64,000 nucleotides of DNA from assembly GCF_003121485.1 (NCBI RefSeq), contig NZ_QAVX01000003.1:108309-172308 (forward strand), in the 5' to 3' direction. The position numbers and the translations under genes are program-made. The notes below the pieces were generated by a model that searched no databases, was not told the DNA's origin, and worked only from the letters and a program-made list of their open reading frames with translations. This DNA is from Dyella sp. C11. Its GTDB lineage: Bacteria > Pseudomonadota > Gammaproteobacteria > Xanthomonadales > Rhodanobacteraceae. Of this stretch, positions 24,400 through 34,605 are shown piece after piece (the first letter of the stretch is position 1; each line of letters opens with the position of its first letter).

Positions 24400-25929
24400 A
24401 TGACTGACCAGAACAACGACAACGCTTCGCCAATCCAGGACGAAAACAAACTCATCGCCGAGCGTCGCGAGAAACTCAAAGCGCTGCGTGGCCAGGGCGT
24501 GGCGTTTCCGAACGACTTCAAGATCGACGCGTTCACCGGCGACTTGCAGGCCGAGTTCGCCGACGCCGAGAAATGGACGGCCGAAGCCATCGAAGCGCTG
24601 GGTCGCCAGGTGAAGGTGGCCGGCCGCGTCATGCTGAAGCGCGACCAGGGCAAGGTGGCCTTCGTGCAGATGCAGGACGTCAACGGTCGCATCCAGCTGT
24701 TTATCCACCAGGGCACGGTGGGCGAGGAGACCTACAAGGCGTTCAAGACCTGGGACATGGGCGACATCGTGGGTGCCGAAGGCACGCTGATGCGCACGCG
24801 CACCGGCGAGCTGTCGGTGAAGGTGGAAAAGCTGCGCCTGCTCACCAAGAGCCTGCGCCCGCTGCCGGACAAGCATCACGGCATGGCCGACGTGGAGCAG
24901 CGCTACCGCCAGCGCTACGTCGACCTGATCGTCACCGAGGAAGCGCGCCGTACGTTCGCGCAGCGCTCCAAGATCATCGGCTTCATCCGCAAGTGGCTCG
25001 AAGCCGAGCCGCGCCGCTTCATGGAAGTGGAAACGCCGATGATGCACGTGATTCCCGGCGGCGCCACGGCGCGTCCGTTCGTGACGCATCACAACGCGCT
25101 GGACATGGATCTGTACCTGCGCGTGGCGCCGGAGCTGTACCTGAAGCGCCTGGTGGTGGGCGGTTTCGATCGCGTGTACGAGATCAACCGCAACTTCCGC
25201 AACGAAGGTGTGTCCACGCGCCACAACCCCGAATTCACCATGCTCGAGCTGTACCAGGCCTACGCCACGTACACCGAGATCATGGACATCACCGAGGAAG
25301 TGATCCGCGAAAGCGCGAAGAACGTCATCGGCACCACCAAGCTGATGTGGGAAGGCAACGAGATCGACGTCGGTCCCGCGTTCCGTCGCTGGAGCATGGA
25401 AGACGCCGTGCTTGAGCTGAACCCGGACATCAAGCGCGACGACCTGCGCAATCGTGACGTGATGGCCGCTCACGCCAAGCGCCTCGGCTGCCAGGTGAAG
25501 GACGGTTTCGGCTGGGGTCGCCTGTTGCTGGAAATCTTCGAGAAGACGGTGGAGCACACGCTGATCCAGCCGACCTTCATCACCGATCATCCTGTGGAAA
25601 TCTCACAGCTGGCGCGCGAAAGCGACACCAACCCGGGCATCACCGACCGCTTTGAGTTGTTCATCAACGCCAAGGAGCTGGCCAACGGCTTCTCCGAGTT
25701 GAACGACCCGGAAGATCAGGCCGCGCGTTTCCAGAAGCAGGTGGAAGCCAAGGCCGGTGGCGACGACGAAGCCATGCACTTCGACGCCGATTACATCCGC
25801 GCGCTGGAAGTGGGCCTGCCGCCGACCGGCGGCCTGGGCATCGGCATCGACCGCCTGGTGATGCTGCTGACCGGCTCGGTATCGATCCGCGACGTGCTGC
25901 TGTTCCCGTACATGCGTCCGGAGGCGTAA
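24400..25929 (+). CDS. lysS: Lysine--tRNA ligase (class II)
   Basis: A 509-residue class II synthetase: an N-terminal OB-fold anticodon domain (about 60-170), then motif 1 ([10 protein letters not shown]), motif 2 ([20 protein letters not shown]) and motif 3 ([12 protein letters not shown]). It follows prfB with the IVP gene between. A bidirectional terminator ends it. Confidence 0.97.
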   Translation: MTDQNNDNASPIQDENKLIAERREKLKALRGQGVAFPNDFKIDAFTGDLQAEFADAEKWTAEAIEALGRQVKVAGRVMLKRDQGKVAFVQMQDVNGRIQLFIHQGTVGEETYKAFKTWDMGDIVGAEGTLMRTRTGELSVKVEKLRLLTKSLRPLPDKHHGMADVEQRYRQRYVDLIVTEEARRTFAQRSKIIGFIRKWLEAEPRRFMEVETPMMHVIPGGATARPFVTHHNALDMDLYLRVAPELYLKRLVVGGFDRVYEINRNFRNEGVSTRHNPEFTMLELYQAYATYTEIMDITEEVIRESAKNVIGTTKLMWEGNEIDVGPAFRRWSMEDAVLELNPDIKRDDLRNRDVMAAHAKRLGCQVKDGFGWGRLLLEIFEKTVEHTLIQPTFITDHPVEISQLARESDTNPGITDRFELFINAKELANGFSELNDPEDQAARFQKQVEAKAGGDDEAMHFDADYIRALEVGLPPTGGLGIGIDRLVMLLTGSVSIRDVLLFPYMRPEA

Positions 25930-25945
25930 GCCTCGCCCGGAAGAA

Positions 25946-25975
25946 AAAAGCCCGGCAAATGCCGGGCTTTTTTTA
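25946..25975. terminator. Bidirectional rho-independent terminator
   Basis: AAAAGCCCGGC-AAAT-GCCGGGCTTTTTTT stem between convergent lysS and the YidC-like gene. Confidence 0.9.
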
Positions 25976-26614
25976 TCAGCGGTGTGCGCGCAAGCGATAT
26001 CGAAGCAGCGCCGACTGCAGCACGTTCACGGCGCTGGAGGCAGCCCAGTAAAGCCCGAGCCCTGCTGCGGCGTGCCACACGACGATGAAGGAAACCAGCA
26101 CGGGCAATAGCTGCAGCGCGGTCTTCATCTGTGCGGACATGGCCGGGTTGAGCGTGATCGCGGCATAGCTCAATACGGCAACCAGGAAGGCGAGCAGCAC
26201 ATCCGGGCGCGCCAGCCGTGGAATCCACAAGAACGAGCCTGCGCCGCCCAGACCCTGGCGGATGGCGTTGTAAACGCCCAGACCCAAAGGCGCCTGCACC
26301 AGCGCCGTGATCAAGCCGCCACCCATGACCGAACCGATGCCATGCTCACGATAGAGCGCACGCATGGCGTTCGCGTGAGCGAGTGCATCGTCGGCGTGTC
26401 GTTTGGACAAGGCTTCAAGCTGGGGCTTGAGCTCCTCCATCTTGCGTCGCTGATGCCAGCCCTGTTCGGCTGCGCGCAGCGTCCAGGGCAGCAGCCCCAG
26501 ACGCACTATCAGTGCCAGCACGATGATCGCCAGGCCATAGCTGTCGCCCAGGCCGTGCGCCAAGCCTGCAAGCAGGTGAGCGATCCAGCCGACAAAACCG
26601 TTCCACAGTTCCAT
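25976..26614 (-). CDS. Short YidC/Oxa1-like membrane insertase paralogue
   Basis: A 212-residue protein with five predicted membrane helices (about 6-25, 28-49, 96-115, 140-160, 180-203). It resembles the Oxa1/YidC insertase core: [20 protein letters not shown], a helical hairpin of charged residues, and the conserved C-terminal membrane part ending [23 protein letters not shown]. It lacks the large periplasmic domain of the main gammaproteobacterial YidC. ATG 26614 follows GGGAGGACGTGT. It is probably a second, specialised insertase. Confidence 0.85.
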   Translation of the reverse strand: MELWNGFVGWIAHLLAGLAHGLGDSYGLAIIVLALIVRLGLLPWTLRAAEQGWHQRRKMEELKPQLEALSKRHADDALAHANAMRALYREHGIGSVMGGGLITALVQAPLGLGVYNAIRQGLGGAGSFLWIPRLARPDVLLAFLVAVLSYAAITLNPAMSAQMKTALQLLPVLVSFIVVWHAAAGLGLYWAASSAVNVLQSALLRYRLRAHR

Positions 26615-26767
26615 ACACGTCCTCCCTATGTGGTTTTCCCCGAAGCGGCCCGCGTGGCGCAGCCGGCTTCCGGGCGACATGGGAACGGCCTCTGCGAATG
26701 CAAGGTTGTGAGGTGCCGGGTGGCGCGGTCGGCTAAACTTCTCCGATTCGTCTTGCAGGAGGTCGCC

Positions 26768-27073
26768 ATGTGGTTTGCCATTGTCGGTACCGACGTCCCC
26801 GATTCGCTGGAAAAACGCAAGGCCGCCCGTCCGGCCCACATCGAGCGCCTGCAGAAGCTGCTGGCTGAAGGCCGCCTGCTGGTGGCCGGCCCGTTCCCGG
26901 CCATCGACTCCAACGATCCGGGCCCGGCGGGTTTCACCGGCAGCCTGATCCTGGCGGAATTCCCGTCGCAGGCCGAGGCGGAAGCGTGGGCCAAGGTCGA
27001 TCCGTACGTGGATGCCGGCGTCTATGCCAGCGTCAGCGTGAAGCCGTTCATCAAGGCGTTGCCCTCGGCATGA
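26768..27073 (+). CDS. yciI: YciI family protein
   Basis: A 101-residue ferredoxin-like YciI domain: [41 protein letters not shown] and a C-terminal [18 protein letters not shown]. Function is not settled; homologues may be active on small substrates. AGGAGGTCGCC precedes the ATG. Its stop overlaps the bolA start (ATGA). Confidence 0.9.
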   Translation: MWFAIVGTDVPDSLEKRKAARPAHIERLQKLLAEGRLLVAGPFPAIDSNDPGPAGFTGSLILAEFPSQAEAEAWAKVDPYVDAGVYASVSVKPFIKALPSA

Positions 27074-27333
27074 GCGCATCGATGGCGGAACAGATTCGCG
27101 AGCGCCTGCAGCAGGCGCTCGATCCCGTCGAGCTGGACGTGCTGGACGAGGGGTACAAGCACGCGGGCCACGCCAACGAGGGGAAGGGGCATTTCCACGT
27201 GCGCATCGTCAGCGCGGCCTTCGCCGGCCAGCTGCCGATCAAGCGTCACCGCCTGGTGTATGCAGCCCTCGATGGCCTGATGGACAACGGCATCCACGCG
27301 CTGTCCATCGATGCCAAGGCGGCCGGGGAATAG
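27070..27333 (+). CDS. bolA: BolA family protein
   Basis: An 87-residue BolA-type protein with the class signature [24 protein letters not shown], which provides the conserved His for shared iron-sulfur ligation with monothiol glutaredoxins. It overlaps yciI by four bases, so translation is coupled; yciI-bolA pairs are recurrent in gammaproteobacteria. Confidence 0.92.
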   Translation: MSASMAEQIRERLQQALDPVELDVLDEGYKHAGHANEGKGHFHVRIVSAAFAGQLPIKRHRLVYAALDGLMDNGIHALSIDAKAAGE

Positions 27334-27350
27334 GGCGATTAGCGCCATGA

Positions 27351-27442
27351 TCGTCGTCCCAGCGAAAGCTGGGACCCAGTGACTTCTTGCTCACAGCGGG
27401 CTGCTTAAGGCGCTGGATTCCTGCTTTCGCAGGAATGACGAG
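27351..27442. repeat. Palindromic repeat pair between bolA and smc
   Basis: TCGTCGTCCCAGCGAAAGCTGGGACCC and GGATTCCTGCTTTCGCAGGAATGACGAGC are two hairpins that are also inverted with respect to each other. They belong to the widespread CGTCATTCCCGCGAAAGCGGGAATCC class of intergenic repeats. Confidence 0.75.
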
Positions 27443-27597
27443 CTTGGATCGCTAAATAAACTCTTTTATAACGATGGCTTACACGCCATAGTTAAAGTTG
27501 AACATCGAGCCTGGCTGCATTGCGGCTGGGCCCTGCGTTTGGCACAGTGACCCATCGCCCGGGCTGCCGGGTTCTCACCTCTCCCGCGGACGCCCGC

Positions 27598-30500
27598 ATG
27601 CGCCTGACCACGATCAAACTCGCCGGTTTCAAGTCCTTCGTGGACCCGACCACCTTGCACCTGCCGACCAACATGACGGGTGTGGTGGGTCCCAATGGTT
27701 GCGGCAAGTCCAACATCATCGACGCCATTCGCTGGGTAATGGGCGAGAGCGCGGCCAGCCGCCTGCGCGGTGACTCGCTCACTGACGTGATCTTCTCTGG
27801 CTCCAACGCGCGCAAGCCGGTGGGCCAGGCGACGGTGGAGCTGATCTTCGATAACTCCGACGGCACCATCCAGGGCGAATACGGGCAGTACGCCGAGATC
27901 TCGGTGAAGCGCCAGGTGACGCGTGATGGCCAGTCCGCGTACTTCCTCAATGGCGCGCGTTGCCGTCGTCGCGACATTACCGACCTGTTCCTGGGCACGG
28001 GCCTGGGCCCGCGCAGCTACTCGATCATCGAGCAGGGCATGATCAGCCAGATCGTCGAGGCCGCGCCCGATGAACTGCGCACGCATCTGGAAGAAGCGGC
28101 CGGTATTTCCAAGTACAAGGAGCGCCGCAAGGAAACCGAGAGCCGCATCAAGTCCACCCGCGAAAACCTCGACCGCGTGCGTGACGTGCGCGACGAAGTG
28201 GACAAGCAGCTCGAACACCTGAACCGTCAGGCCCGCGCCGCGGAGCGCTGGAAAGCCTTGAAGGAAGAGCAGACGCGCAAGGAAGCGGAGCTGCGCGCAC
28301 TCGAATACCGCGGCCTCAAGGGTCAGCACGACAAGGAAGGTTCCGGCCTGTCGGCGGCCGAGATCGAAATCGAAAAGCACATCGCCACGCAGCGCCATCA
28401 CGAGGCGCAGATGGAGACGGTGCGCGAACGTCATACCGATGCCACCGAGCACCTCAACAAGGTGCAGGCCGAGGTCTACAAGGTGGGCGCCGAAATTGCG
28501 CGCGTGGAGCAGCAGGTGCGCTTCAACCGCGAGACGGCCGACCGCCTGCTGCGCTCGCAGGGTGAGACCGAGCGCGAACACGCCGAGCTTGCCGAACACA
28601 TTGCCAATGACCGCGCGCAGGTAGAAACGCTGCGCATGGCGCTGGCCGAAGGCGAGCCCAAGCTCGAAGCGCTGCAGCAGATGCAGGACGAGACGTCCGA
28701 TTCGTTGCGCGACACCGAAACCAAGCTGGCCGACTGGCAGCAGCGCTGGGACTCGCACACGCGCACGGCGGGCGAATCCAGCCGCGCGGCGGAAGTGGAG
28801 CGCACCAAGCTCAATTATCTCGACCGTCAGGGCATGGACCTGTCGCGCCGTCGCGAAACGCTGGAAACCGAGCAGAAGGCAACGGACATTGCCGCGCTGG
28901 ACGCGGCGTCCGAACAACTGCACACTGAACACGATACGCAGCGCGAGCGCGTGGAATCGCTGGGCAGCCTGCTGGACCAGCACAAGTCCGCCCACGAAAA
29001 AGTGCTGGACGAAGAGCGACAGGTGCAGTCCTCGCTCAACGAAGCGCGCCAGCAGTTGCAGACCGCGCGCGGTCGCCAGGCCTCGCTGGAAGCGTTGCAG
29101 CACGCCGCGCTTGGCCAGGAAGAAAGCGCCGCCAGCGGTTGGCTCGCGCGCCTTGGCTTGGACAAGTCGCGTCGCCTCGGCGAATCGCTGCAGGTGGAAG
29201 CAGGCTGGGAAACGGCGGTTGAAACCGCGTTGGCCGGTTTCCTCGATGCTGTGCTGGTCGATGAATCGCATGCGCTGGCCGCGGAGTTCGGCGCACTGGA
29301 AAACGCCGACGTCGCGCTGGTGAACAGCGCCGAGGGTGGCGTGAACACGGCCGGCACCCTGGCGGCGCACGTGCGCGGTCCCGCAGCGGCCCTGTCGATT
29401 CTCAATCACGTGCTCACCGCCGACTCCATCGAGCATGCGCATCAGATCGTGGCCGGTCTTTCCGCGCTGGCGCCGTACCAGTCGGTGATGACGCGTAGCG
29501 GCGAATGGATGGGTCCGGGTTGGGCACGCGTGCGTCGTGCACAGGGCAACCAGGTCGGCGTGCTGGCGCGCGAGCGCGAGATGCGCACGCTGGCCGAGCA
29601 GATCATGGCGCTGGAAGAGCGCATCGAAGAAGCCACCGGCACCCTCGACGATCTGCGCACCAGCAAGTTCGAAGCCGAGCGCGCGCGCGACGATGCGCAG
29701 CGCGAGTTGTACAACGCGCATCGTCGCCAGTCCGAACTGGCCGGCCAGGTGCAGAGCCATCGCGGCAAGATGGAAACCGCGCGTGCCCGTGCAGAGAAAG
29801 TGGCGGGCGAACTCACTGACCTGATCAGCCAGCTCGACGAATTGCAGACGCAGACACGCGATGCGCGTGCGCGTCTCGACGAATCCGTCGGTCACATGGG
29901 CGACCTGGAAGACCAGCGCCGCGAACTGGAAAACGAACGCCGTGCGTTGCTGGAGGCGCGCGAGGAAGCGCGCATGAATGCACGCGAGGCTGCGGACCAG
30001 GCGCACGCGCTGGCGCTGTCGATGGAGTCCAAGCGCTCCTCGCTGACGTCGCTGGAACAGGCGCTGGCCCGCATGGAAACGCAGCTGCGCCAGATCGATG
30101 CGCGCCGCACCGAAATCACCGAACAGCTGGCCGCCGGTTCCGATCCCATCGCCGAACTGGAAGCCGAGCGTCAGACCTATCTCGACCAGCGCCTGCTGGT
30201 GGACAAGCAATTGGTGGAGGCGCGTCGCGCGCTGGAAGACTGCGACGGCGAGTTCCGTCGCCTTGAGCAGGAACGCCAGCGCATCGAGCAGCTGCTCAAC
30301 GGCCTGCGCGAAGCTCTTTCCCAGAAGCGACTCGCCGCACAGGCGTTGCAGTTGCGCGCCGAACAGCTGGCGGAAGCCATTACCGCATCCGGCCTGGAAC
30401 TGGAGCCGCTGCTGGCGGAACTGGCGGAAGACGCCGATGCCAGCCAGTGGCGCTCGCAGCTCACCGACATCGGCCAGAAGATTGTTCGCCTGGAGCCGGT

Positions 30501-31107
30501 GAACCTGGCGGCGATCCAGGAACACGCCGAGCAGAGCGAGCGCAAGACCTACCTCGACAATCAGCTGGCCGACCTGGCCAGCGCGATGGAAACGCTGGAA
30601 GCAGCGATCAAGAAGATCGATCGCGAGACGCGCCAGCGTTTCAAGGAAACGTTCGACCGCGTGAATGCGGGCGTGCAGGAGCTGTTCCCGCGCCTGTTCG
30701 GTGGCGGCCATGCGTACCTGGAACTGACCGGCGACGATCTGCTCGACACGGGCGTGGCAATCATGGCGCGTCCGCCGGGCAAGCGCGTGTCCAACATCAC
30801 GTTGCTGTCCGGTGGTGAAAAAGCGCTTACCGCCGTGGCGCTGGGGTTCGCCATCTGCGGCCTCAACCCGGCGCCGTTCTGCTTGCTGGACGAGGTGGAT
30901 GCGCCGCTGGACGAAGCCAACGTGGGTCGCTTCTCCAACATGGTGAAGGAGAGGAGCGAGAAGGTGCAGTTCATCTTCGTCAGCCACAACAAAGCCACCA
31001 TGGAAGCCGCTTCACAACTGTGCGGCGTGACCATGCGCGAGGCGGGCGTGTCGCGTCTGGTGCAGGTGGATCTGGCCGAAGCAGCTAAACTTGCGGGCGC
31101 AGCTTGA
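27598..31107 (+). CDS. smc: Chromosome segregation protein SMC
   Basis: A 1169-residue condensin ATPase with an N-terminal head (Walker A GPNGCGKSN), two long coiled coils around a hinge (about 500-680), and a C-terminal head with LSGGEKALTAVALGF signature and CLLDEVDAPLDEAN Walker B. It compacts and segregates chromosomes with ScpA/ScpB. ATG 27598 fits the family N-terminus MRLTTIKLAGFKSFVDPT. It is followed by zipA, the usual Xanthomonadales order. Confidence 0.97.
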   Translation: MRLTTIKLAGFKSFVDPTTLHLPTNMTGVVGPNGCGKSNIIDAIRWVMGESAASRLRGDSLTDVIFSGSNARKPVGQATVELIFDNSDGTIQGEYGQYAEISVKRQVTRDGQSAYFLNGARCRRRDITDLFLGTGLGPRSYSIIEQGMISQIVEAAPDELRTHLEEAAGISKYKERRKETESRIKSTRENLDRVRDVRDEVDKQLEHLNRQARAAERWKALKEEQTRKEAELRALEYRGLKGQHDKEGSGLSAAEIEIEKHIATQRHHEAQMETVRERHTDATEHLNKVQAEVYKVGAEIARVEQQVRFNRETADRLLRSQGETEREHAELAEHIANDRAQVETLRMALAEGEPKLEALQQMQDETSDSLRDTETKLADWQQRWDSHTRTAGESSRAAEVERTKLNYLDRQGMDLSRRRETLETEQKATDIAALDAASEQLHTEHDTQRERVESLGSLLDQHKSAHEKVLDEERQVQSSLNEARQQLQTARGRQASLEALQHAALGQEESAASGWLARLGLDKSRRLGESLQVEAGWETAVETALAGFLDAVLVDESHALAAEFGALENADVALVNSAEGGVNTAGTLAAHVRGPAAALSILNHVLTADSIEHAHQIVAGLSALAPYQSVMTRSGEWMGPGWARVRRAQGNQVGVLAREREMRTLAEQIMALEERIEEATGTLDDLRTSKFEAERARDDAQRELYNAHRRQSELAGQVQSHRGKMETARARAEKVAGELTDLISQLDELQTQTRDARARLDESVGHMGDLEDQRRELENERRALLEAREEARMNAREAADQAHALALSMESKRSSLTSLEQALARMETQLRQIDARRTEITEQLAAGSDPIAELEAERQTYLDQRLLVDKQLVEARRALEDCDGEFRRLEQERQRIEQLLNGLREALSQKRLAAQALQLRAEQLAEAITASGLELEPLLAELAEDADASQWRSQLTDIGQKIVRLEPVNLAAIQEHAEQSERKTYLDNQLADLASAMETLEAAIKKIDRETRQRFKETFDRVNAGVQELFPRLFGGGHAYLELTGDDLLDTGVAIMARPPGKRVSNITLLSGGEKALTAVALGFAICGLNPAPFCLLDEVDAPLDEANVGRFSNMVKERSEKVQFIFVSHNKATMEAASQLCGVTMREAGVSRLVQVDLAEAAKLAGAA

Positions 31108-31120
31108 GGAATCTTTCGAT

Positions 31121-32197
31121 ATGACCGCGCAACCCGTACTTGCCTTTGCCTGGAATGCCGCCGTTGGCGTTCCGATGCTCATCGTTGGCCTGATCTTCCT
31201 GGCGGCCATGTGGCTGTTTGGCCAGCCAAAGAAAGAGCAGGGCAAGCGGCGCGTCATCGTGACCGCGTCGGGTGAGCGCCGCGAACCGACCTTTGGCAAC
31301 GAAGGCGAAACGGCTGACGAGCCTTCGTTCAACGCACGCGACGATTTCCGCATGGACGCCTTCGACGACCGCCCGGCGCCATCGCCGCAGCAGGGCGAGC
31401 TGGAGATGGGTCTTCGCGAAGAACTGGAACGCCTGGGAGCAACGCTCTCGGCGGGCAAGGATCGCGTGGAACCCGCGCCGATTGGCAAGCCGCTGGGCGC
31501 GGCAGCATCCATCGTCGATGCGCTGCGCGCACCGCCCGAACAATTTGAACAGAGCCTGGCACACGCCACCGGCGCCGCCGACCTGATATCGCCGCCGCGT
31601 GCGCCCGAGCCCGAGCCGGTTGCTGCACCCGCGCCGGCTCCTGCTCCTGCGCCGGTTGCCGCTCCCGCACCCGCACCCGCGCCCGCGCCGGCACCCGAGG
31701 CTCCTTATGTGGCGCCGCGTTCCGACGTGGGTCGTCGTCCGGAGCGCTTGCCGGTGGAGCGCATCGTCACGCTGTTCGTGGTGGCACGCGAGGGCAGCAC
31801 GTTCAACGGTTCCGACCTCATCGTGGCCGCCGAGAAGACGGGGCTGGAATTCGGCGACATGGGCATCTATCACCGTCTGGTGGACGGCAAGCGCGAGCTT
31901 GGTCCCGTCTTCAGCGTGGCCAACATGCTCAAGCCCGGCAACTTCGACCTGAGCCGCGTTGATGCCTTGCGCACACCGGGCCTCAGTTTCTTCATGACGT
32001 TGCCGGCGCCCATCCCGGCGCTCGATGCGTGGGACATGATGCTGCCGACGGCGCAGCGCCTCGCCGAGCTGCTGGATGGCCAGGTGCTGGACGAAGAGCG
32101 CAACGCGCTCGGTCGCCAGCGCGTGGCGCACATCCGCGATGAACTGCGCGGCTGGGACCGCGATCACGAAGGCAAGGAAATCACCTTCGGGCGTTGA
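31121..32197 (+). CDS. zipA: Cell division protein ZipA
   Basis: A membrane anchor for FtsZ of 358 residues. It has an N-terminal membrane helix (about 12-36), a charged region (KKEQGKRRVIV), a Pro/Ala-rich linker with PAPAPAPAPV repeats around 165-195, and a C-terminal ZipA domain (about 215-350: VERIVTLFVVAREGSTFNGS, MGIYHRLVDG, LPAPIPALDAWDMMLPTAQRL). It lies 13 bp after smc. Confidence 0.93.
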   Translation: MTAQPVLAFAWNAAVGVPMLIVGLIFLAAMWLFGQPKKEQGKRRVIVTASGERREPTFGNEGETADEPSFNARDDFRMDAFDDRPAPSPQQGELEMGLREELERLGATLSAGKDRVEPAPIGKPLGAAASIVDALRAPPEQFEQSLAHATGAADLISPPRAPEPEPVAAPAPAPAPAPVAAPAPAPAPAPAPEAPYVAPRSDVGRRPERLPVERIVTLFVVAREGSTFNGSDLIVAAEKTGLEFGDMGIYHRLVDGKRELGPVFSVANMLKPGNFDLSRVDALRTPGLSFFMTLPAPIPALDAWDMMLPTAQRLAELLDGQVLDEERNALGRQRVAHIRDELRGWDRDHEGKEITFGR

Positions 32198-32346
32198 TCG
32201 TCTTTGGCGGTGCGCTTGCGCGGCCTGTCATCGATGGGCCGCGTCTTCATGAAGAAACGACGTCGCTGAAGGCGCCATGTGTGGGTGCGCGGAGAGCTCT
32301 TGCGCCGGGCTGCGACCTCCGACAGAGTCCGCTCCAAGGAGGGAAC

Positions 32347-33918
32347 ATGGCCTGCACCTTGTTGCGTCGCCTTGCCTGTCTCGGGCTGCTGGCGCTGTCC
32401 GCTTGCACCCATTCGGATTTTCGTCCCGATTACCCGCGCGTTCCCAGCACCGTGCTTCCGGTCAGTCCGGATGCGCCGCTGGAGGCGTACGCATCGCGCG
32501 TCACGGTCCAGCATGGCACCGACAGCGGCCTGCGGCTGATCAGCGATTCCAACGACGCGTTGCTGGCGCGCATTGCGCTGGCCGATCGCGCCAAGCATTC
32601 GCTGGACCTGCAGTACTACATGTTCCACAGCGACGCGACCGGTGGCTTGCTGGCGCAGCGCCTGCTGGCCGCGGCGGATCGCGGCGTGCGCGTGCGACTG
32701 CTGCTGGATGACCTGCACGTGGCGGGTGACGACAAGGTGCTGCGCATCCTGGATGGCCATCCAAACATCCAGATCCGGCTATTCAATCCCTTCATGGAGC
32801 GCAGCAAGGGCTGGTTCGGCATGGGCAAGCAGTTCGCGGGGGATTTCTCGCGGCTCAACCGCCGCATGCACAACAAGGCCTTTATTGCCGATGGCGCGAT
32901 GGCCATCGTCGGCGGTCGCAATATTGGCGACGAATATTTCGACGCCAACGACAGTCTGAATTTCCGTGACCTGGACGTGCTTGCCGTGGGACCGGTGGTG
33001 GCCGAGGTCGGGCAGATGTTCGACCGTTACTGGAACAGTGACCAGTCCTATCCCATTGGTGCCTTCCACCATCGCACGCCGGGTCCGGACGAACTGGATC
33101 AGTTGAGAAAGACCATGGCCGCTAACGCGCGGCAGTTCAGCCAGACCAACTATGCGCAAAGCCTGGTGGCTCGCGTGGGCGACCTGGCGCACGAGGCGCC
33201 GGCCACCGACTGGGCGTGGGGACCCACCACGTATCTGGCGGACGACCCGGACAAGAGCAATCCCGAGGCGGACAGCAAAGACCTGCACATGGCGCCGCAG
33301 ATTCGCGCCTGGATGGACGGCGCACAGCAGCGCCTGACGCTGATCTCGCCGTACTTCGTGCCGGGCGACAAGGGTGTTGCGTATCTTCAGGGCATGCGCT
33401 CGCGCAACGTGGCGGTCGAGGTGCTGACCAATTCGCTGGCTTCTACCGATGCGGGCGATGTGTACGTGGCTTATGCGTCGTATCGCGTGGCGTTGCTCAA
33501 GGCAGGCGTGCAGTTGTACGAGCTGAAGCCCGATGCGCATGCCGGTCGCAACAGCAGCCATTTCTTCGGTTCGTCCAGCGGTAGCAACAGCCTCCACGCC
33601 AAGGCCATGGTGGTGGATGCGCAACACGCCTTCGTCGGCTCGATGAACCTGGACCCGCGCTCGGCTCACCTCAATACGGAAGACGGCGTGATCGTCGACT
33701 CGCCCGCGCTGGCGCAGGCGCTGCTGGCGATCTTCGTCGACGCCACGAAGCCTGTTCACAGCTACCAGGTGCTGCTCGACGACAAGGGCAGCGTCTACTG
33801 GGAGGGCAAGGAGCCGCACGAGGCCGTGATGCGCTACAACCACGCGCCGGAAACGAGCTGGTGGCGGCGGTTCAAGGTGAATGCCGGTGGCTTGCTGCCC
33901 ATCGAAAGCCTGCTGTGA
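32347..33918 (+). CDS. Phospholipase D family lipoprotein, cardiolipin-synthase-C-like
   Basis: A 523-residue protein with a lipobox (LSAC, Cys20) and two HKD phosphodiesterase motifs: HNKAFIADG (His175) and HAKAMVVDAQHAFVGSMN (about 416), each followed by Gly/Ser-rich strands. It resembles ClsC-type cardiolipin synthases, but the lipoprotein signal suggests an outer-membrane or periplasmic location. ATG 32347 lies 7 bp after AGGAGGGAAC. The longer frame to 32194 overlaps zipA without homology. Confidence 0.88.
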   Translation: MACTLLRRLACLGLLALSACTHSDFRPDYPRVPSTVLPVSPDAPLEAYASRVTVQHGTDSGLRLISDSNDALLARIALADRAKHSLDLQYYMFHSDATGGLLAQRLLAAADRGVRVRLLLDDLHVAGDDKVLRILDGHPNIQIRLFNPFMERSKGWFGMGKQFAGDFSRLNRRMHNKAFIADGAMAIVGGRNIGDEYFDANDSLNFRDLDVLAVGPVVAEVGQMFDRYWNSDQSYPIGAFHHRTPGPDELDQLRKTMAANARQFSQTNYAQSLVARVGDLAHEAPATDWAWGPTTYLADDPDKSNPEADSKDLHMAPQIRAWMDGAQQRLTLISPYFVPGDKGVAYLQGMRSRNVAVEVLTNSLASTDAGDVYVAYASYRVALLKAGVQLYELKPDAHAGRNSSHFFGSSSGSNSLHAKAMVVDAQHAFVGSMNLDPRSAHLNTEDGVIVDSPALAQALLAIFVDATKPVHSYQVLLDDKGSVYWEGKEPHEAVMRYNHAPETSWWRRFKVNAGGLLPIESLL

Positions 33919-33950
33919 GGCCCTTGAATTCGGGGCGGGCGGAACTTATG

Positions 33951-33968
33951 ATTGAGTACGCACTCAAT
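33951..33968. promoter_or_regulatory. TetR operator 1 (autoregulatory)
   Basis: ATTGAGT-ACGC-ACTCAAT is a perfect 7+7 palindrome 13 bp before the tetR start codon. A similar site lies before the downstream SDR gene. Confidence 0.75.
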
Positions 33969-33980
33969 TATTGACCTCCC

Positions 33981-34553
33981 ATGGCCCGCCCCCGTAGCGA
34001 AGACAAGCGCAACGCCATCCTCGACGCCGCCACCAAGGTGTTCGCGGAGCAGGGGACGAGTGCGCCCACCTCGCGGATCGCCCGGGAGGCAGGCGTGGCC
34101 GAAGGCACGCTGTTCACCTACTTCGAGAGCAAGGACGCCTTGCTCAACGAGCTGTACCTGAGCCTGAAGAGCGGCCTGCGGGAGATGATGCTGGACGGCT
34201 ATCCGCGCCAGGCCGCCATCCAGGAGCGCGCCCACCACGTGTGGAATGCCTATGTGAATTGGGGTGCGGCGAACCCGGAAGGACGCAAGGTGATGGCGCA
34301 ACTCACCGTGTCCGAGCGCGTGACGCAGGAGAGCAGGGCCGCGGGTTCGGCGCCGTTCGGTGGCGTGCAGGACATGCTGAAGGACGCCATGCACAAGGGC
34401 GTCCTGCGGGACCTGGCGCCGGCGTTCGTGGGTGCGCTGTTGTCCGCCATGGCGGATGTGACCATCGGTTTCGTGGAAAGGGAGCCTGCGCGGGCGGATA
34501 AGTACCGCAGCGCGGGTTTTGAGGCGTTCTGGAACGCCATTGCCAAGGCGTGA
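33981..34553 (+). CDS. TetR/AcrR family transcriptional regulator
   Basis: A 190-residue repressor with the TetR HTH (RNAILDAATKVFAEQGTSAPTS...VAEGTLFTYFESKDALLNELY) and a helical ligand domain. Operators of the same sequence class sit before it and before the next gene, so it probably represses itself and the SDR/Rossmann pair 34606-36156. Ligand unknown. Confidence 0.92.
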   Translation: MARPRSEDKRNAILDAATKVFAEQGTSAPTSRIAREAGVAEGTLFTYFESKDALLNELYLSLKSGLREMMLDGYPRQAAIQERAHHVWNAYVNWGAANPEGRKVMAQLTVSERVTQESRAAGSAPFGGVQDMLKDAMHKGVLRDLAPAFVGALLSAMADVTIGFVEREPARADKYRSAGFEAFWNAIAKA

Positions 34554-34573
34554 TTTTTCTTGGCAATTAAATG

Positions 34574-34591
34574 AGTAAGTAATCACTCAAT
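34574..34591. promoter_or_regulatory. TetR operator 2 (before the SDR gene)
   Basis: AGTAAGT-AATC-ACTCAAT matches operator 1 in the right half and at five of seven positions in the left half, 14 bp before the SDR start codon. Confidence 0.65.
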
Positions 34592-34605
34592 ATCTGGAGA
34601 ACATC

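Noticed and set aside
27466-30987. 1173-residue open frame antisense to smc
   Set aside because: A shadow of high-GC codon bias: the smc frame has clear motifs throughout and the antisense product is His/Arg/Gln-rich with no domain.
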